From the NCBI RefSeq assembly GCF_001543895.1, contig NZ_JYIJ01000018.1, positions 434,001 to 498,000 on the forward strand: a DNA stretch of 64,000 bases. Direction: 5' to 3'. The notes under the pieces were generated by a model. The model worked only from the letters and a program-made list of their open reading frames with translations. It was not told the origin of the DNA and did not search any database. Below are positions 52,971 through 61,015 of this stretch, piece by piece. Origin of the DNA: Carbonactinospora thermoautotrophica. GTDB taxonomy: Bacteria; Actinomycetota; Actinomycetes; Streptomycetales; Carbonactinosporaceae. A program made the position numbers and the translations under genes. Positions within the stretch are counted from its first letter, which is position 1; each line of letters opens with the position of its first letter.

Positions 52971-54215
52971 ATGAGGTGGCGGACCGCCGATCCCCTCAGC
53001 GAATCCGGCGCTGAAGCGTATGTCGCCGGTGTCTGTTTCAAGACGGGCCCGCCCGGGCGGGTCGGCGTGGAACTGGAATGGCTGGTCCACGACATCCGCG
53101 AGCCGCCGCGCCCGGTGGCGCTCTCCCGCATCGAAACCGCTCTCCGCGACCTCGCCACGAGTGGTCGCCTCAGCCTCGAGCCGGGTGGGCAGGTCGAGCT
53201 CAGCTCCCAGCCCGCCGACTCCCTGACCGCGTGCGTTGAAGCGGTTCAGGCCGATCTCTCCCGTCTCTTCCCGGCCCTCGCCCGCGTCGGCCTTGCCCCG
53301 CACGGCGCCGCCCTCGACCCGGTCCGGTCACCCCGGCGCGTCCTCGACCTGCCCCGGTACGCGGCCATGGAGGAGTTCTTCGACCGGGACGGGCCCGCGG
53401 GCCGGATCATGATGTGCAGCACCGCGTCGGTCCAGGTGTGCCTCGACGCCGGCCAGGACGTACGCCGCCGCTGGCAGGTCGCGTACGCGATCGCGCCCGT
53501 GCTGCTCGCGGCCTTCGCCAACTCGCCGATCCACCGCGGCCGGCCCACCGGATGGCGGTCCACGCGGTGGGCCGTCTGGCACCGGCTCGACCCGACCCGG
53601 ACCCGGGCGCCGGCCGGGGACGATCCCGCGCTCGCCTGGGCCCGGTACGCGCTCGACGCGCGCGTGCTCTGCGTGCGCCGCGACGGGGCGTCGTGGACCG
53701 TGCCGGAGTTCACGTTCCGGGACTGGCTGCGCGGCGCCGGCCCCCGGCCGGCCACCCTGGACGACCTGCGCTACCACCTGACCACCCTGTTCCCGCCGGT
53801 CCGGCCGCACGGCTGGCTGGAGCTGCGGGTGATCGACGCCCAGGACGGCGACGGCTGGCTCGTCCCGCTCGCCGTCACCACCGCCCTGATGGAGGACCCG
53901 CGGGCCGCCGACGCGGCCCTCGCCGCCGCGGAACGGCTCGCCGCCGCGGAACGGCTCGGCGCGAAGGCCCGCGACGGCGCGCTCCTGCTGCACGCCGCCC
54001 GGTGGGGGTTGTGCGACCCGGCGCTCGCCACGGCTGCCCGGGCCTGTTTCGCCGCCGCGTACGCCGCGCTGCCCCGCCTCGGCGCCGGGCCGGAGACGAC
54101 CGCCGCGGTCGCCCGGTTCCTGGACCGGTACGTCGAGCGTGGCCGGTGCCCGGCCGACGACCGGCTGGAGGACTGGTGCCACCGTGCCCAGGAACGAATG
54201 GCCAAGCGGCTGTGA
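52971..54215 (+). CDS. egtA: Glutamate-cysteine ligase EgtA
   Basis: The 414-residue GCS2-type ligase makes gamma-glutamyl-cysteine, the sulfur donor for ergothioneine. It has VGVELEWLVHDIR, EPGGQVELSSQPADSLTACV, MMCSTASVQVCLDAG and FANSPIHRGRPTGWRSTRWA. AGAGGAGG precedes the ATG. An 18-bp tandem duplication near 53922-53957 encodes a repeated LAAAER. It heads the egtABCD operon. Confidence 0.93.
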   Translation: MRWRTADPLSESGAEAYVAGVCFKTGPPGRVGVELEWLVHDIREPPRPVALSRIETALRDLATSGRLSLEPGGQVELSSQPADSLTACVEAVQADLSRLFPALARVGLAPHGAALDPVRSPRRVLDLPRYAAMEEFFDRDGPAGRIMMCSTASVQVCLDAGQDVRRRWQVAYAIAPVLLAAFANSPIHRGRPTGWRSTRWAVWHRLDPTRTRAPAGDDPALAWARYALDARVLCVRRDGASWTVPEFTFRDWLRGAGPRPATLDDLRYHLTTLFPPVRPHGWLELRVIDAQDGDGWLVPLAVTTALMEDPRAADAALAAAERLAAAERLGAKARDGALLLHAARWGLCDPALATAARACFAAAYAALPRLGAGPETTAAVARFLDRYVERGRCPADDRLEDWCHRAQERMAKRL

Positions 54216-54232
54216 ACCGAGGAGGACCCGCC

Positions 54233-55669
54233 GTGCCGAACGAGCCCGTGCCGACCCATCCCGAGCCGCTGGGGCGCTGTTCCCTGGCGGGCACGGTGTC
54301 CGAGGAGGCACTGTCCGAGGAGGCGTTCCTGTTCGCCGGCCCGCCCGCGGACCTGCCCGAGGAACGACTGCGTGAGCACATCGCCGCCGCGCTCCAGGCC
54401 GCCCGAGACCGCTCGCTCGCGCTCACCGACTGCGTGGACGACCACGACCTGGTCGCCCAGCACTCCCGGCTGATGTCCCCGCTGGTCTGGGACCTGGCCC
54501 ACGTCGGCAACCAGGAGGAGCTCTGGCTGCTGCGCGCGGTGGGCGGGCAAGAGCCGATGCGGCCGGAGCTCGACGAGCTGTACGACGCGTTCCAGCATCC
54601 CAGGGCCGAGCGCCCACGGCTGCCGCTGCTCGGGCCGGCGGAGGCGCGCCGGTACATCGCCGCCGTCCGCGGCCGGGTGTGGGACCTGCTGGAGCGCGTG
54701 CCGCTGCGCGGCCGGCGCCTGCTGGAGGCCGGGTTCGCATTCGGCATGATCGCCCAGCATGAGCAGCAGCACGACGAGACCATGCTCGCCACGCACCAGC
54801 TGCGCCGCGGCGCGCCCGTGCTGGACGCGCCCGCCCCGCCGCCCGCGCCGCCAGACGCCGCGCGGCTCCCGGCCGAGGTCCTGATCCCGGCCGGCTCGTT
54901 CACCATGGGCACCTCGGTCGAGCCGTGGGCGCTGGACAACGAGCGGCCCGCGCACCAGGTGCACGTACCCGCGTTCTGGATCGACACCACCCCGGTCACC
55001 AACGCCGCCTACCAGGCGTTCATCGAGGCCGGCGGGTACCGCGACGAGCGCTGGTGGTCGCCGGAGGGCTGGGCCTACCGGTGCGCGGCCCGGCTGTCGG
55101 CGCCGCTGTTCTGGTTCCGGGAGGGCGGGCAGTGGCTGCGTCGCCGGTTCGGGCGGGTCGAGCCGGTGCCGCCTGAGGAGCCGGTGCAGCACGTGTGCTG
55201 GTACGAGGCCGACGCCTACGCCCGCTGGGCCGGCCGCCGGCTGCCGACCGAGGCCGAATGGGAGAAGGCCTGCCGCCACGACCCGGCCACCGGCCGGTCG
55301 CGCCGCTTCCCGTGGGGCGACGACGGACCGGGACCGCGCCACGCCAACCTGGGCCAGCGGCACCTGCAGCCGGCGCCCGCCGGCTCGTACCCGGACGGTG
55401 CCTCCCCCTATGGGGTGCGCCAGCTCATCGGTGACGTATGGGAGTGGACCGCGAGCGACTTCACCGGCTACCCGGGTTTCCACGCCTGGCCGTACCGCGA
55501 GTACTCGGAGGTGTTCTTCGGGCCGGCGTACAAGGTGCTGCGCGGCGGCTCGTGGGCCGTCCACCCGGTGGCCTGCCGGGGCACGTTCCGCAACTGGGAC
55601 TACCCGATCCGGCGGCAGATCTTCGCCGGGTTCCGCACCGCCCGTGACCCCCGGCCCGATGAGGAGTAG
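54233..55669 (+). CDS. egtB: Ergothioneine synthase EgtB (sulfoxide synthase)
   Basis: The 478-residue non-haem iron enzyme joins hercynine and gamma-glutamyl-cysteine with O2. An N-terminal DinB_2 domain contains the iron-binding H-x3-H-x-E motif (in [13 protein letters not shown]). A C-terminal formylglycine-generating-like domain follows ([48 protein letters not shown]). GAGGAGG precedes the GTG at 54233, 17 bp after egtA. Confidence 0.95.
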   Translation: MPNEPVPTHPEPLGRCSLAGTVSEEALSEEAFLFAGPPADLPEERLREHIAAALQAARDRSLALTDCVDDHDLVAQHSRLMSPLVWDLAHVGNQEELWLLRAVGGQEPMRPELDELYDAFQHPRAERPRLPLLGPAEARRYIAAVRGRVWDLLERVPLRGRRLLEAGFAFGMIAQHEQQHDETMLATHQLRRGAPVLDAPAPPPAPPDAARLPAEVLIPAGSFTMGTSVEPWALDNERPAHQVHVPAFWIDTTPVTNAAYQAFIEAGGYRDERWWSPEGWAYRCAARLSAPLFWFREGGQWLRRRFGRVEPVPPEEPVQHVCWYEADAYARWAGRRLPTEAEWEKACRHDPATGRSRRFPWGDDGPGPRHANLGQRHLQPAPAGSYPDGASPYGVRQLIGDVWEWTASDFTGYPGFHAWPYREYSEVFFGPAYKVLRGGSWAVHPVACRGTFRNWDYPIRRQIFAGFRTARDPRPDEE

Positions 55670-55672
55670 CCC

Positions 55673-56419
55673 ATGTGCCGCCACCTCGCGTACGTAGGTC
55701 CGCCGGTCCGGCTCGCCGCGCTGCTGTACGAGCCGCCGCACGCGCTGCTGCGCCAGTGCTGGGCGCCGCGCCGGCAGCACGACGGCGGCACCGTGAACGC
55801 CGACGGGTTCGGCGTCGGCTGGTACGCCGACGCCGAACCGATCCCCGCCCGGTACCGGCGCGCGGTCCCCATGTGGGCCGACCCGTCGTTCGCCGACGTG
55901 GCCCGGGTGACCAGGACGCGCGCCCTGCTCGCGGCCATCCGCAACGGCACCGTGGGCATGGCGCTCGACGAGGCGGCGGTCGCGCCGTACCGGGACAGGT
56001 GCTGGCTGTTCAGCCACAACGGTGTGGTCGACGGGTGGCCCGATTCCGTCTGCAAGCTCGCCGGCACGCTTCCGGCCGGCGCGTTGCTCGACCAGGAGGC
56101 CCGCTGCGACTCGGCGTTCGTGTGGCTGCTCGTCCGCGAACGGCTCCGCGCCGGGGCGCCGGCCGGCGACGCGCTCGCCGAGACCGTCCGCGCCGTGGCC
56201 GCGCACACCTCGGCGCGGCTCAACCTGCTGGTCACCGACGGCGCCCTCATCGCGGCCACCACCTGGGGCCACACCCTCGCCTACCGGTGGGAGCCCGGCG
56301 CCCTCGTCGTGGCCTCCGAACCCCACGACGACTCCCCGGGCTGGACCGACGTGCCCGACTGCGCGCTGCTCGTCGGAACCACCGACGGCGTGTTGATCAC
56401 CCCGCTGGAGGACATGTGA
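55673..56419 (+). CDS. egtC: Gamma-glutamyl hercynylcysteine sulfoxide hydrolase EgtC
   Basis: The 248-residue class II glutamine amidotransferase-like hydrolase removes the gamma-glutamyl group. Cys2 (MCRHLAYVG) is the N-terminal nucleophile, and [21 protein letters not shown] and [10 protein letters not shown] are family marks. It starts three bases after the egtB stop; its stop overlaps the egtD GTG (GTGA). Confidence 0.95.
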   Translation: MCRHLAYVGPPVRLAALLYEPPHALLRQCWAPRRQHDGGTVNADGFGVGWYADAEPIPARYRRAVPMWADPSFADVARVTRTRALLAAIRNGTVGMALDEAAVAPYRDRCWLFSHNGVVDGWPDSVCKLAGTLPAGALLDQEARCDSAFVWLLVRERLRAGAPAGDALAETVRAVAAHTSARLNLLVTDGALIAATTWGHTLAYRWEPGALVVASEPHDDSPGWTDVPDCALLVGTTDGVLITPLEDM

Positions 56420-57447
56420 GCGAACACTCTCGAAAGTCGCGACCAGGAGCACGCCGCTCGCGGGCGGGGCGGGCAGCGCCGCTGGCCGTGACCCGCCACC
56501 TGCCGCCCGACTTCCTCGCCGCCGAGCTGCGCGCCGACGCGTGGCGCGGGCTGACCGCGGTGCCCAAGCGGCTGCCGCCCAAGTGGTTCTACGACGAGCG
56601 GGGCAGCGCGCTGTTCGAGCAGATCACGCGGCTGCCCGAGTACTACCCGACGCGGGCGGAGCGGGAGATCCTGCTCGCGCGTTCCGCCGAGATCGCCGAT
56701 CGCACGCGCGCCCGGACCCTGATCGAGCTGGGCGCCGGGTCCGCCGAGAAGACCCGGCTGTTGCTCTCCGCGCTGCGGGCCGCCGGCACCTTGCGCCGGT
56801 ACGTGCCGGTCGACGTCAGCGAGAGCGCCCTGCTCGGCGCGGGCAAGGCCCTGCTCGCCGAGTACCCGGGACTGGCCGTGCAGGCCGTCGTCGCCGACTT
56901 CACCCACCAGCTCGGGCTCCTCCCGCACGGGGAGGGTCCCCGCCTGCTCGCGTTCCTCGGCAGCACCGTCGGCAACCTCGAGCCGGGGGAGCGGGACGAC
57001 TTCCTCGCCGCCGTCCGCTCCGTGCTGGCACCCGGCGACTTCCTCCTGCTCGGCACCGACCTGGTCAAGGACCGGGACACGCTGGTGGCCGCGTACGACG
57101 ACACGGTCGGGGTGACCGCCGAGTTCAACAAGAACGTGCTCCGGGTGCTCAACCGCGAGCTGGGCGCCGACTTCGACCCGGACCGGTTCGACCACGTGGC
57201 GGTGTGGGACCCCGAGCGCGAGTGGGTCGAGATGCGCCTGCGCTCCCGCGCCGACCAGCGGGTCGCGGTGGCGGCTCTCGACCTCACCGTGACGTTCGCC
57301 CGGGGCGAGGAGATGCGCACCGAGATCTCGGCCAAGTTCCGCCGCGCGGGTGTGGAGGCCGAGCTGGCCGCCGCCGGCCTGGCGCCGTGCGCCTGGTGGA
57401 CCGACCCCGCCGGCCGGTTCGCGCTGTCGCTCGCCGAGCCGGCCTGA
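56416..57447 (+). CDS. egtD: L-histidine N-alpha-methyltransferase EgtD
   Basis: The 343-residue SAM enzyme trimethylates histidine to hercynine. [31 protein letters not shown], the SAM loop [34 protein letters not shown] and TEFNKN-like [20 protein letters not shown] are typical. The Arg/Ala-rich first 25 residues are an extension. It is the last gene of the operon; no EgtE lyase follows. Confidence 0.95.
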   Translation: MSEHSRKSRPGARRSRAGRAAPLAVTRHLPPDFLAAELRADAWRGLTAVPKRLPPKWFYDERGSALFEQITRLPEYYPTRAEREILLARSAEIADRTRARTLIELGAGSAEKTRLLLSALRAAGTLRRYVPVDVSESALLGAGKALLAEYPGLAVQAVVADFTHQLGLLPHGEGPRLLAFLGSTVGNLEPGERDDFLAAVRSVLAPGDFLLLGTDLVKDRDTLVAAYDDTVGVTAEFNKNVLRVLNRELGADFDPDRFDHVAVWDPEREWVEMRLRSRADQRVAVAALDLTVTFARGEEMRTEISAKFRRAGVEAELAAAGLAPCAWWTDPAGRFALSLAEPA

Positions 57448-57483
57448 GCGCGATCCGCGCCGCGCGCGGTTTCGGCGCCTGCT

Positions 57484-57570
57484 CCAGCGGACCGCCCAGC
57501 CGGCCCGGTGCAGGGCGATCGCCACCGCCAGCCCGCCGATGCCGCCGCCCGCGACCAGGACCCGCGGTGA
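57484..57570 (-). pseudogene. N-terminal remnant of an FAD-dependent monooxygenase
   Basis: The minus strand encodes PRVLVAGGGIGGLAVAIALH then RAGWAVRW, a clear dinucleotide-binding G-x-G-x-x-G start of an aromatic-ring-type flavin monooxygenase. After about 30 codons the similarity stops and the frame runs antisense into egtD. The gene body is missing, so this is a leftover 5' end. Confidence 0.55.
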
Positions 57571-58415
57571 TCCAGGACTGCGGTCCTGACTCTACGCCTC
57601 GGGTCGACCGGCCAGGGAGGCGGCACGTGGAGTCCAAGGCCGCGGAGGGGTGGCGAGGTGCGCAGTCGCCGGTTGCTTCGCTTTCACGTCCAGGGAGTGA
57701 AAGGCTTCCATCCCCGATTCGGATGGATTCCCCAATTCGGGTGGATTCCGCGATCCTCGCTGATTTCCCGACGAAAGTCGTGTCAGGCATTTCGCAATCG
57801 GTGTGGTGGATGACGAGACGCGCCAGGTGTCGAGGCGGCGGTGGCTGACGGCCAGCGACCCGTCGTCGGTGACGACGCCGGGGTTGCGGAGGAGGCGCGC
57901 ATCGCCCCGGCGTAGCCCGAACGGCGGTCCAGGCACATGACGACGGCGGCCGTCAGCGCCGGATTCGGGGCTGTGACCGGGGTTGTGACCGGTGTGCTGG
58001 CCCGCCGAGAGTCCGGGACCCGACCGCGGCTCGTGGGGGAGAGCGGCTCTCTGCTCGGCGGTTCCGGGGCGGGCTGGCGGCTGGGGTTCGCCTGGCGTCA
58101 GGTGTCCTGATCGCGCCTCTGTCTCGAAGAACATAACATTTGATCTTCTTATGACATCATCGTGGGCCTCTCCGATCGGCTCAGGGGGTTGTCGCCCCGA
58201 GGGCTTGACGCGGTGGTCCCGCCATCTTCGGCTCCCCCATTCGGGGACTTTTCCGCGCGCTGTGGATCGGCCACCCACCGCGCCCTGGCGGACGTGGTCT
58301 GTCACCCCTGTGGACGCCGACCTCCTCCCACCGGTGCTCCACTTCCCTCCACCGGCTCTGACCTGTGCTTTTCCCTGGCGGATCCCCCCGCCGACATGCC
58401 AAGATGAAGTTGCAC
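57571..58415. other. Long non-coding stretch before mraZ
   Basis: About 845 bp have no convincing gene. A 15-bp near-perfect direct repeat (ATTCGGATGGATTCC at 57717-57731, ATTCGGGTGGATTCC at 57735-57749) and an AT-rich patch near 58130-58155 (AACATAACATTTGATCTTC) stand out. The mraZ promoter region follows. Confidence 0.35.
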
Positions 58416-58451
58416 GTGGGGTTTGGTGGAGTAGAGTGGCGGGAAATGGAG
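58416..58451 (+). promoter_or_regulatory. MraZ-binding boxes upstream of mraZ
   Basis: Four six-base boxes GTGGGG, GTGGAG, GTGGCG and ATGGAG start at 58416, 58426, 58436 and 58446, each separated by four bases, giving an exact 10-bp period. Repeats of this type are the known operator of the autoregulator MraZ, so the division cluster is probably self-controlled from here. Confidence 0.85.
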
Positions 58452-58484
58452 CGGTGAGCTTCAGGCGGTGGCGGGAGGTGGGCC

Positions 58485-58916
58485 GTGTTCCTCGGCACCC
58501 ACTCGCCCCGGCTGGACGACAAGGGCCGACTCATCCTGCCGGCGAAATTTCGGGACGAGCTCGCGGAGGGGCTTGTGATCACTAAGGGGCAGGAGCGCTG
58601 CCTCTATGTGTGGCCGATGGCCGAGTTCGCCCGCATCACCGAGCAGATGCGGAACGCTCCAGTGACCTCGAAGGCGGCGCGCGACTACATGCGCGTCTTC
58701 TTTGCCGGCGCCTTTGACCAGGTGCCGGACAAGCAGGGCCGCATCACCATTCCGCCGCCCCTGCGCGAGTACGCGGGACTCACCCGGGATTGCGTCGTCA
58801 TCGGCGCCAATACCCGAGTCGAGATTTGGGACGCCGAGGCCTGGAACCGCTACCTCGCGGAACAGGAGGAGGCTTTCGCCGAATTGTCCGAGGAGGTGCT
58901 GCCGGGCCTGATCTGA
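58485..58916 (+). CDS. mraZ: Transcriptional regulator MraZ
   Basis: The 143-residue protein has two AbrB/SpoVT-like swapped-hairpin repeats, each with the D-x-K/Q-G-R core ([20 protein letters not shown] and [19 protein letters not shown]). MraZ forms a ring that binds tandem boxes upstream of its own gene and controls the division/cell-wall cluster. GGAGGTGGGCC precedes the GTG start; four MraZ boxes lie 34-69 bp upstream. Confidence 0.96.
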   Translation: MFLGTHSPRLDDKGRLILPAKFRDELAEGLVITKGQERCLYVWPMAEFARITEQMRNAPVTSKAARDYMRVFFAGAFDQVPDKQGRITIPPPLREYAGLTRDCVVIGANTRVEIWDAEAWNRYLAEQEEAFAELSEEVLPGLI

Positions 58917-59184
58917 GGGATCGACCAGGGGCTCCCGCGGACGTGCGGCGAGGTCTCCCCCCGCTCATCGCTTTCTGACGCTCCTTCCCCGGCGCCAGAC
59001 AGTTACTTCTCCATTGAGCGGGTGGGGACCTGGCAGTACGTCCCGGGAGCAGGGGCCCCCGCCCAGCCCAGCGGAACGGGCCGCCGACACCACCGAAGTA
59101 CCGACGGAGTCCTGAATCGGAATGCGGGTTCGTCTCCGCGACGACACCGCACAGAGAACACCCGCCGCGAACCGGCGGTGAGCT

Positions 59185-59226
59185 CCGCCGCCTGGCCTGC
59201 TTGAGCCAGCGCAAGCCAGGCGGCGG
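59185..59226 (+). terminator. 12-bp hairpin between mraZ and the small ORF
   Basis: CCGCCGCCTGGC (59185-59196) pairs perfectly with GCCAGGCGGCGG (59215-59226) over an 18-base loop. It sits directly upstream of a GAGAGGG ribosome site. It may terminate mraZ mRNA or attenuate entry into rsmH. No U-tract. Confidence 0.4.
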
Positions 59227-59246
59227 TAGTGCTAGAGAGGGTCGAG

Positions 59247-59414
59247 ATGACGGGGCACCTGGGTGGACGGGGGCTGCCCCCGCGGGAGGCGTACACGGAA
59301 CCGCGCACACAGGTCATCGCGTTCTCTCGTGGTCTCGATCCGATCATGCTCAGCCACCGGCGCGAGGAGCGCGTCCGGGACGTGCGCCCGGGGGATCGAC
59401 GGGGGGTGACATGA
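59247..59414 (+). CDS. Small ORF translationally coupled to rsmH
   Basis: The 55-codon frame starts at ATG 59247, six bases after GAGAGGG, reads [20 protein letters not shown]... and ends with TGA overlapping the rsmH ATG (ATGA). Codon third positions are fairly GC-rich. No family or membrane helix is recognised; the product is basic. It may be a real small protein or a leader ORF feeding ribosomes to rsmH. Confidence 0.45.
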   Translation: MTGHLGGRGLPPREAYTEPRTQVIAFSRGLDPIMLSHRREERVRDVRPGDRRGVT

Positions 59415-60475
59415 GCGGCCCGGCGCACGTCCCGGTTCTGCTCGAGCGTTGCCTGGCGCTGCTGGCACCGGCGCTCGAAGCCCCCGGCTCGGTGGCGGTG
59501 GACGCCACCGTCGGCCTAGGCGGCCACTCCGAAGCGCTGTTACGCCAGCATCCGCGGCTGCGGCTGGTCGGCTTGGACCGTGATCCGGAGGCTCTCCGGT
59601 TGGCCGGGGAGCGGCTCGGCGCGTACGGCGAGCGGGTCACGCTCGTGCACGCCGTGTATGACGAGCTGCCCGACGTGCTCGCCGGGCTCGGCATCGACCG
59701 CGTCCAGGGAGTGCTCTTCGACCTGGGCGTCTCCTCGCTCCAGTTGGACGAGGCCGGGCGCGGCTTCGCGTACGCGCGGGACGCCCCGCTGGACATGCGG
59801 ATGGACCCGACCCGGGGCAGGACCGCGGCCGAAGTGCTCAACACGTACCCGGTCGAGGAGCTCACCCGGATCCTGCGCGAGTACGGGGAGGAACGGTACG
59901 CCAGGCGGATCGCCGAGGCGGTGGTCCGTGAGCGCGGGAAGGAACCGTTCACCACGAGCGGCCGCCTGGTGGATCTGGTGTACCGGACGATCCCGGCGCC
60001 GGCGCGGCGTACCGGGGGCCACCCGGCCAAGCGTACTTTCCAGGCGTTGCGCATCGAGGTCAACGCCGAGCTCGCCGTGCTGGAGCGTGCGCTGCCGGCC
60101 GCCGTCGACGCCCTCGCCGTGGGCGGCCGGATCGTCGTGCTCTCGTACCACTCGCTGGAGGACCGGCTGGTCAAGCGAGTGCTGACCGCGAGGGCGCGCA
60201 GCACCGCCCCGGAGGGGCTTCCGGTCGACCTGCCCGAACATGCGCCCGAGCTGCGCCTGCTCACCCGGGGCGCGGAGCAGCCCGGCCCGGAGGAGGTCGC
60301 GGCCAACCCGCGTGCCGCCTCGGCCCGGCTGCGCGCCGCGGAGCGAATAAGGGCGGGGGCGCAAAGCGCCGAGCCCGGGCGGCAGAGCAGGGCGGGGGCG
60401 CGAAGCGCCGAGCCCGGGCGGCAGAGCAGGGCGGGGGCGCGAAGCGCCGAGCCCGGGAACAGGGCGGGAAGGTGA
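59411..60475 (+). CDS. rsmH: 16S rRNA (cytosine1402-N4)-methyltransferase
   Basis: The 354-residue SAM enzyme methylates C1402 of 16S rRNA. It has [90 protein letters not shown] and [23 protein letters not shown] lies before the ATG. The last 40 residues consist of a 13-residue repeat (core [13 protein letters not shown]) in three copies, which is not part of the family and looks like a recent in-frame expansion. Confidence 0.95.
   Translation: MSGPAHVPVLLERCLALLAPALEAPGSVAVDATVGLGGHSEALLRQHPRLRLVGLDRDPEALRLAGERLGAYGERVTLVHAVYDELPDVLAGLGIDRVQGVLFDLGVSSLQLDEAGRGFAYARDAPLDMRMDPTRGRTAAEVLNTYPVEELTRILREYGEERYARRIAEAVVRERGKEPFTTSGRLVDLVYRTIPAPARRTGGHPAKRTFQALRIEVNAELAVLERALPAAVDALAVGGRIVVLSYHSLEDRLVKRVLTARARSTAPEGLPVDLPEHAPELRLLTRGAEQPGPEEVAANPRAASARLRAAERIRAGAQSAEPGRQSRAGARSAEPGRQSRAGARSAEPGNRAGR
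60350..60466 (+). repeat. Three tandem 39-bp repeats at the 3' end of rsmH
   Basis: Units start at 60350, 60389 and 60428 (period 39 bp, 13 codons). They are nearly identical; the first differs by an A in GCGCAAAGCG versus GCGCGAAGCG, and the third diverges at its end. Each unit contains GCGCGAAGCGC, a small inverted repeat. The array keeps the reading frame. Confidence 0.9.
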
Positions 60476-60520
60476 CCGCATGATCAGCATGACCAGACCT
60501 GACGAGCGGAGGAAACGAAC

Positions 60521-61015
60521 ATGAGCACGGCTCCCGCCGTTCAGCGGCGTCCGCTGCCCGCCGGGCAGCAGCGACCCCGGCTGCGGGTCGTGCCGCCGCG
60601 CCGGGTACGGCCGGCCAAGACGCCGTTCGTGCTGCTCGTGCTCGGCCTGCTCGCCGTCGGCTTGATCGCGCTGTTGTCGCTCAACACCGCGCTGGCCCGG
60701 GACTCGTTCACCCGCCAGCAGCTCGAGACGAGGTCCCAGGAGCTCGCCGAGCGGGAGCAGGCGCTGCGTCAGGAGCTGGCCAGGTTGCAATCGCCGGCCG
60801 TGCTCGCCCAGCGTGCCGCCGAGTTCGGCATGGTGCCCGGCGGCAACCCGGCCTTCCTGGACACGCGCGACGGCAGCGTGCTCGGCGAGCCCACGAAGGC
60901 CACGGCGCCGCCGACTCCGCCGGCCGTCCAGCCGCCGGCCGGCACGCCGACCAGCCCGGCGGCCCCCGCTGTACTCCAGCCCGCGACCCGGCCTCAGGGA
61001 GGAGCTACTCGGTGA
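60521..61015 (+). CDS. ftsL: FtsL-like septum protein
   Basis: The 164-residue bitopic protein has a basic, Pro-rich cytoplasmic N-terminus and one transmembrane helix (about 35-55). A periplasmic leucine-zipper-like coiled coil follows (FTRQQLETRSQELAEREQAL, RQELARLQSP), then a Pro/Ala tail. Position between rsmH and ftsI, size and topology fit FtsL, which binds FtsB/DivIC and FtsQ at the septum. Its stop overlaps the ftsI GTG (GTGA). Confidence 0.85.
   Translation: MSTAPAVQRRPLPAGQQRPRLRVVPPRRVRPAKTPFVLLVLGLLAVGLIALLSLNTALARDSFTRQQLETRSQELAEREQALRQELARLQSPAVLAQRAAEFGMVPGGNPAFLDTRDGSVLGEPTKATAPPTPPAVQPPAGTPTSPAAPAVLQPATRPQGGATR

Noticed and set aside
60350-60466. Direct repeats considered as a CRISPR array.
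   Set aside because: The units are contiguous with no unique spacers and lie in frame within rsmH.
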